Below the pieces are notes generated by a model. That model worked only from the letters and a program-made list of their open reading frames with translations. It was not told the origin of the DNA and made no database searches. Of a stretch of DNA of 8,043 nucleotides, positions 7,118 through 8,043 are shown one piece after another. Source of the stretch: an uncultured Prevotellaceae bacterium (GTDB lineage: Bacteria; Bacteroidota; Bacteroidia; Bacteroidales; Bacteroidaceae); the NCBI GenBank assembly GCA_946406585.1, contig CAMJLI010000087.1:1-8043 (forward strand), written 5' to 3'. The translations under genes were made by a program, and so were the position numbers. How positions within the stretch are numbered: the first letter of the stretch is position 1; every line of letters starts with the position of its first letter.

Positions 7118-7441
7118 TTACGAAATGGTTTTAAGTCCTATAATCGATAAGATAAGCGTGGTAAGGAAAAACAACCGCCAGAATGTGGCAGGCTCCTTGA
7201 ATATGAAAATGCCTATAAGTACCGCTCCAACTGCACCTATGCCAGTCCATACGGGATAAGCTGTACCGATAGGCAACACTTCCGTGGCTTTTGCCAGGAG
7301 AATGGCGCTAAGAATATAGAAAACGCCGAAGGCCGTAATCCATGCATACCATTCCATGCCGCTGATTCCTTTGGCTCGTCCAAGGCAATAGGCGAAAGCC
7401 ACCTCGCAAAGACCGGCCAATATCAAAATAATCCAATGCAT
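7118..7441 (-). CDS. SMR-family transporter, Gdx/SugE (guanidinium exporter) type
   Basis: The 107-residue protein has the usual SMR length and four hydrophobic segments (about 2-20, 31-51, 58-80, 85-104). The essential membrane glutamate is E13 in AGLCEVAFA. LPIGTAYPVWTGIGAVG (56-72) matches the LPvGTAYAVWTGIGAVG signature shared by the family, with Y62 and W65 in place; a proline replaces the usual alanine at 63. The first helix, AGL-E-AFA-LGRAKG, and the end IGLK look more like SugE/Gdx than EmrE. Gdx proteins export guanidinium in exchange for protons as antiparallel dimers; EmrE types export quaternary ammonium compounds. The exact substrate cannot be settled from sequence. An AAGGA (7455-7451) lies nine bases before the ATG. 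The gene sits between two carbohydrate enzymes, 69 bases after GH97. Confidence 0.85.
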   Translation of the reverse strand: MHWIILILAGLCEVAFAYCLGRAKGISGMEWYAWITAFGVFYILSAILLAKATEVLPIGTAYPVWTGIGAVGAVLIGIFIFKEPATFWRLFFLTTLILSIIGLKTIS

Positions 7442-7469
7442 GTCGTGAAATCCTTATTTGTCTGTTCTT

Positions 7470-7477
7470 CAACTATA
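7470..7477 (-). promoter_or_regulatory. Possible -7 box of the SMR gene
   Basis: TATAGTTG on the minus strand differs by one base from TAnnTTTG and lies 28 bases before ATG 7441, the same distance as the better promoters in this window. No TTTG is seen at the expected -33 position, so the SMR gene might instead be read from the GH97 transcript. Confidence 0.35.
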
Positions 7478-7510
7478 TTTACCCATTAATCCTTTTAAGG
7501 ACGTTGCGCG

Positions 7511-8043
7511 TCAGTCTTTTTTTGTTAGTTTTACAAGGAATCCGCCGCCCGAGGCGAGCTTTATCTTCAAATTGTCTTTGGATGTGAGAGTTCTTGTTTC
7601 CACATGGTAGTCTTCTGCATTGTGGTTCGCGTTGATGCCGTCAGTGACGATGGTGGCCTGATAGGTGTCGCCGATGGGAAGGAAGTCGAGGGAGAGCATG
7701 ATTTCCCTCTCGTCCCAGTTTGTCTGGCCGGCCACATGCCAGTCGCTGCCATTGCGTCGGGCACTGACTATATGACTGCCGATGGTTCCCTGAAGTATCC
7801 TCGTTTCCTCCCAAGTGTCAGGAATGGATGTTATGATGTTTACGTATTCCGGCTCACGCTCATAGTTCGTTGGTGCATCGCAGAGCATCGTGAAAGGTGA
7901 GTCGTGAATCACGTAGCATGCCAACTGATGACAGCGTGTACCCATCGACACGGGGTTCTCATAGCACTCCACCCAGTTGCCCCGTGTGCCGTTGCGCATG
8001 GCTCCTGGCGTGAAGTCCACGTTGCCTGCCATCATGCGGATGA
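7511..8043 (-). CDS. Glycoside hydrolase family 97, C-terminal part (5' end outside window)
   Basis: The open frame enters from the right edge and stops at TGA 7513-7511, giving 177 visible residues. It starts IRMMAGNVDFTPGAM, which corresponds to the end of the GH97 catalytic barrel (the R..GxxDyTPGa stretch). It continues MGTRCHQLACYVIHDSP, DAPTNYEREPEY, IPDTWEETRIL, IVSARRNGSDWHVAGQTNW and ASGGGFLVKL, the typical GH97 C-terminal domain (PF14509). GH97 enzymes of this phylum are alpha-glucosidases (SusB type) or alpha-galactosidases; they are periplasmic or surface exposed. The catalytic and metal-binding glutamates that tell the two apart are off the window, so the specificity is open. With a PL11 lyase close by, an alpha-galactosidase acting on pectin side chains is plausible but unproven. 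Confidence 0.9.
   Translation of the reverse strand, partial: IRMMAGNVDFTPGAMRNGTRGNWVECYENPVSMGTRCHQLACYVIHDSPFTMLCDAPTNYEREPEYVNIITSIPDTWEETRILQGTIGSHIVSARRNGSDWHVAGQTNWDEREIMLSLDFLPIGDTYQATIVTDGINANHNAEDYHVETRTLTSKDNLKIKLASGGGFLVKLTKKD

Noticed and set aside
7442..7510. Guanidine riboswitch before the SMR gene
   Set aside because: The space is only 69 bases and I could not recognise conserved guanidine riboswitch elements or paired stems; only a -7-like box and an AAGGA are visible.
1..8043. CRISPR array, tRNA, rRNA, insertion sequence or SusC/SusD pair
   Set aside because: No regularly spaced repeats, tRNA-like folds, transposase motifs or TonB-dependent receptor sequences were seen in the window.

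Overview
The window looks like part of a chromosome from the Bacteroidales, most likely a Prevotella-type gut or rumen organism. Three things point there: promoters of the form TTTG ... TAnnTTTG placed about 25-28 bases before start codons, the near absence of strong Shine-Dalgarno sites, and the gene families present (GH97, PL11 pectin lyase, a type IX-like C-terminal tail, and the AAA-ATPase/PD-(D/E)XK proteins common in this order). Genus is inference; there is no rRNA or marker gene here.

Left part (1-1146): a divergent pair separated by about 450 bases. On the minus strand, running off the left edge, is the N-terminal two thirds or less of an AAA-ATPase-like protein with clear Walker A and B motifs and a good Bacteroidales promoter. 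The AT-rich spacer holds small direct repeats and a 15-codon mini-ORF that may be a remnant of another ATPase gene, but no convincing full gene. On the plus strand, 1147-2406 encodes a 419-residue metallo-beta-lactamase-fold protein with beta-CASP-like (RNase J-like) motifs; it is richer in A+T than the genes to its right.

Right part (2421-8043): three minus-strand genes, read right to left. They are the C-terminal end of a GH97 glycoside hydrolase (start outside the window), a small multidrug resistance (SMR) transporter of the Gdx/SugE guanidinium-exporter type, and a 1538-residue secreted rhamnogalacturonan lyase of family PL11. The lyase carries about 800 extra residues of autotransporter-type beta-strand repeats and ends in a type IX secretion-like sorting tail. 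The lyase and GH97 fit a pectin/plant-polysaccharide degradation locus; the SMR gene between them does not obviously belong to that pathway. The lyase has its own promoter just after the SMR gene, and that promoter also shows that translation starts at 7037 rather than at the more upstream ATG.

The lyase and the beta-CASP gene converge with only 14 bases between stop codons. A perfect 11-bp hairpin in the last codons of the beta-CASP gene may terminate transcription of the lyase. I saw no obviously new multi-gene system. The most unusual item is the lyase fused to a giant repeat tail; the short orphan beta-CASP protein and the misplaced SMR gene come next.
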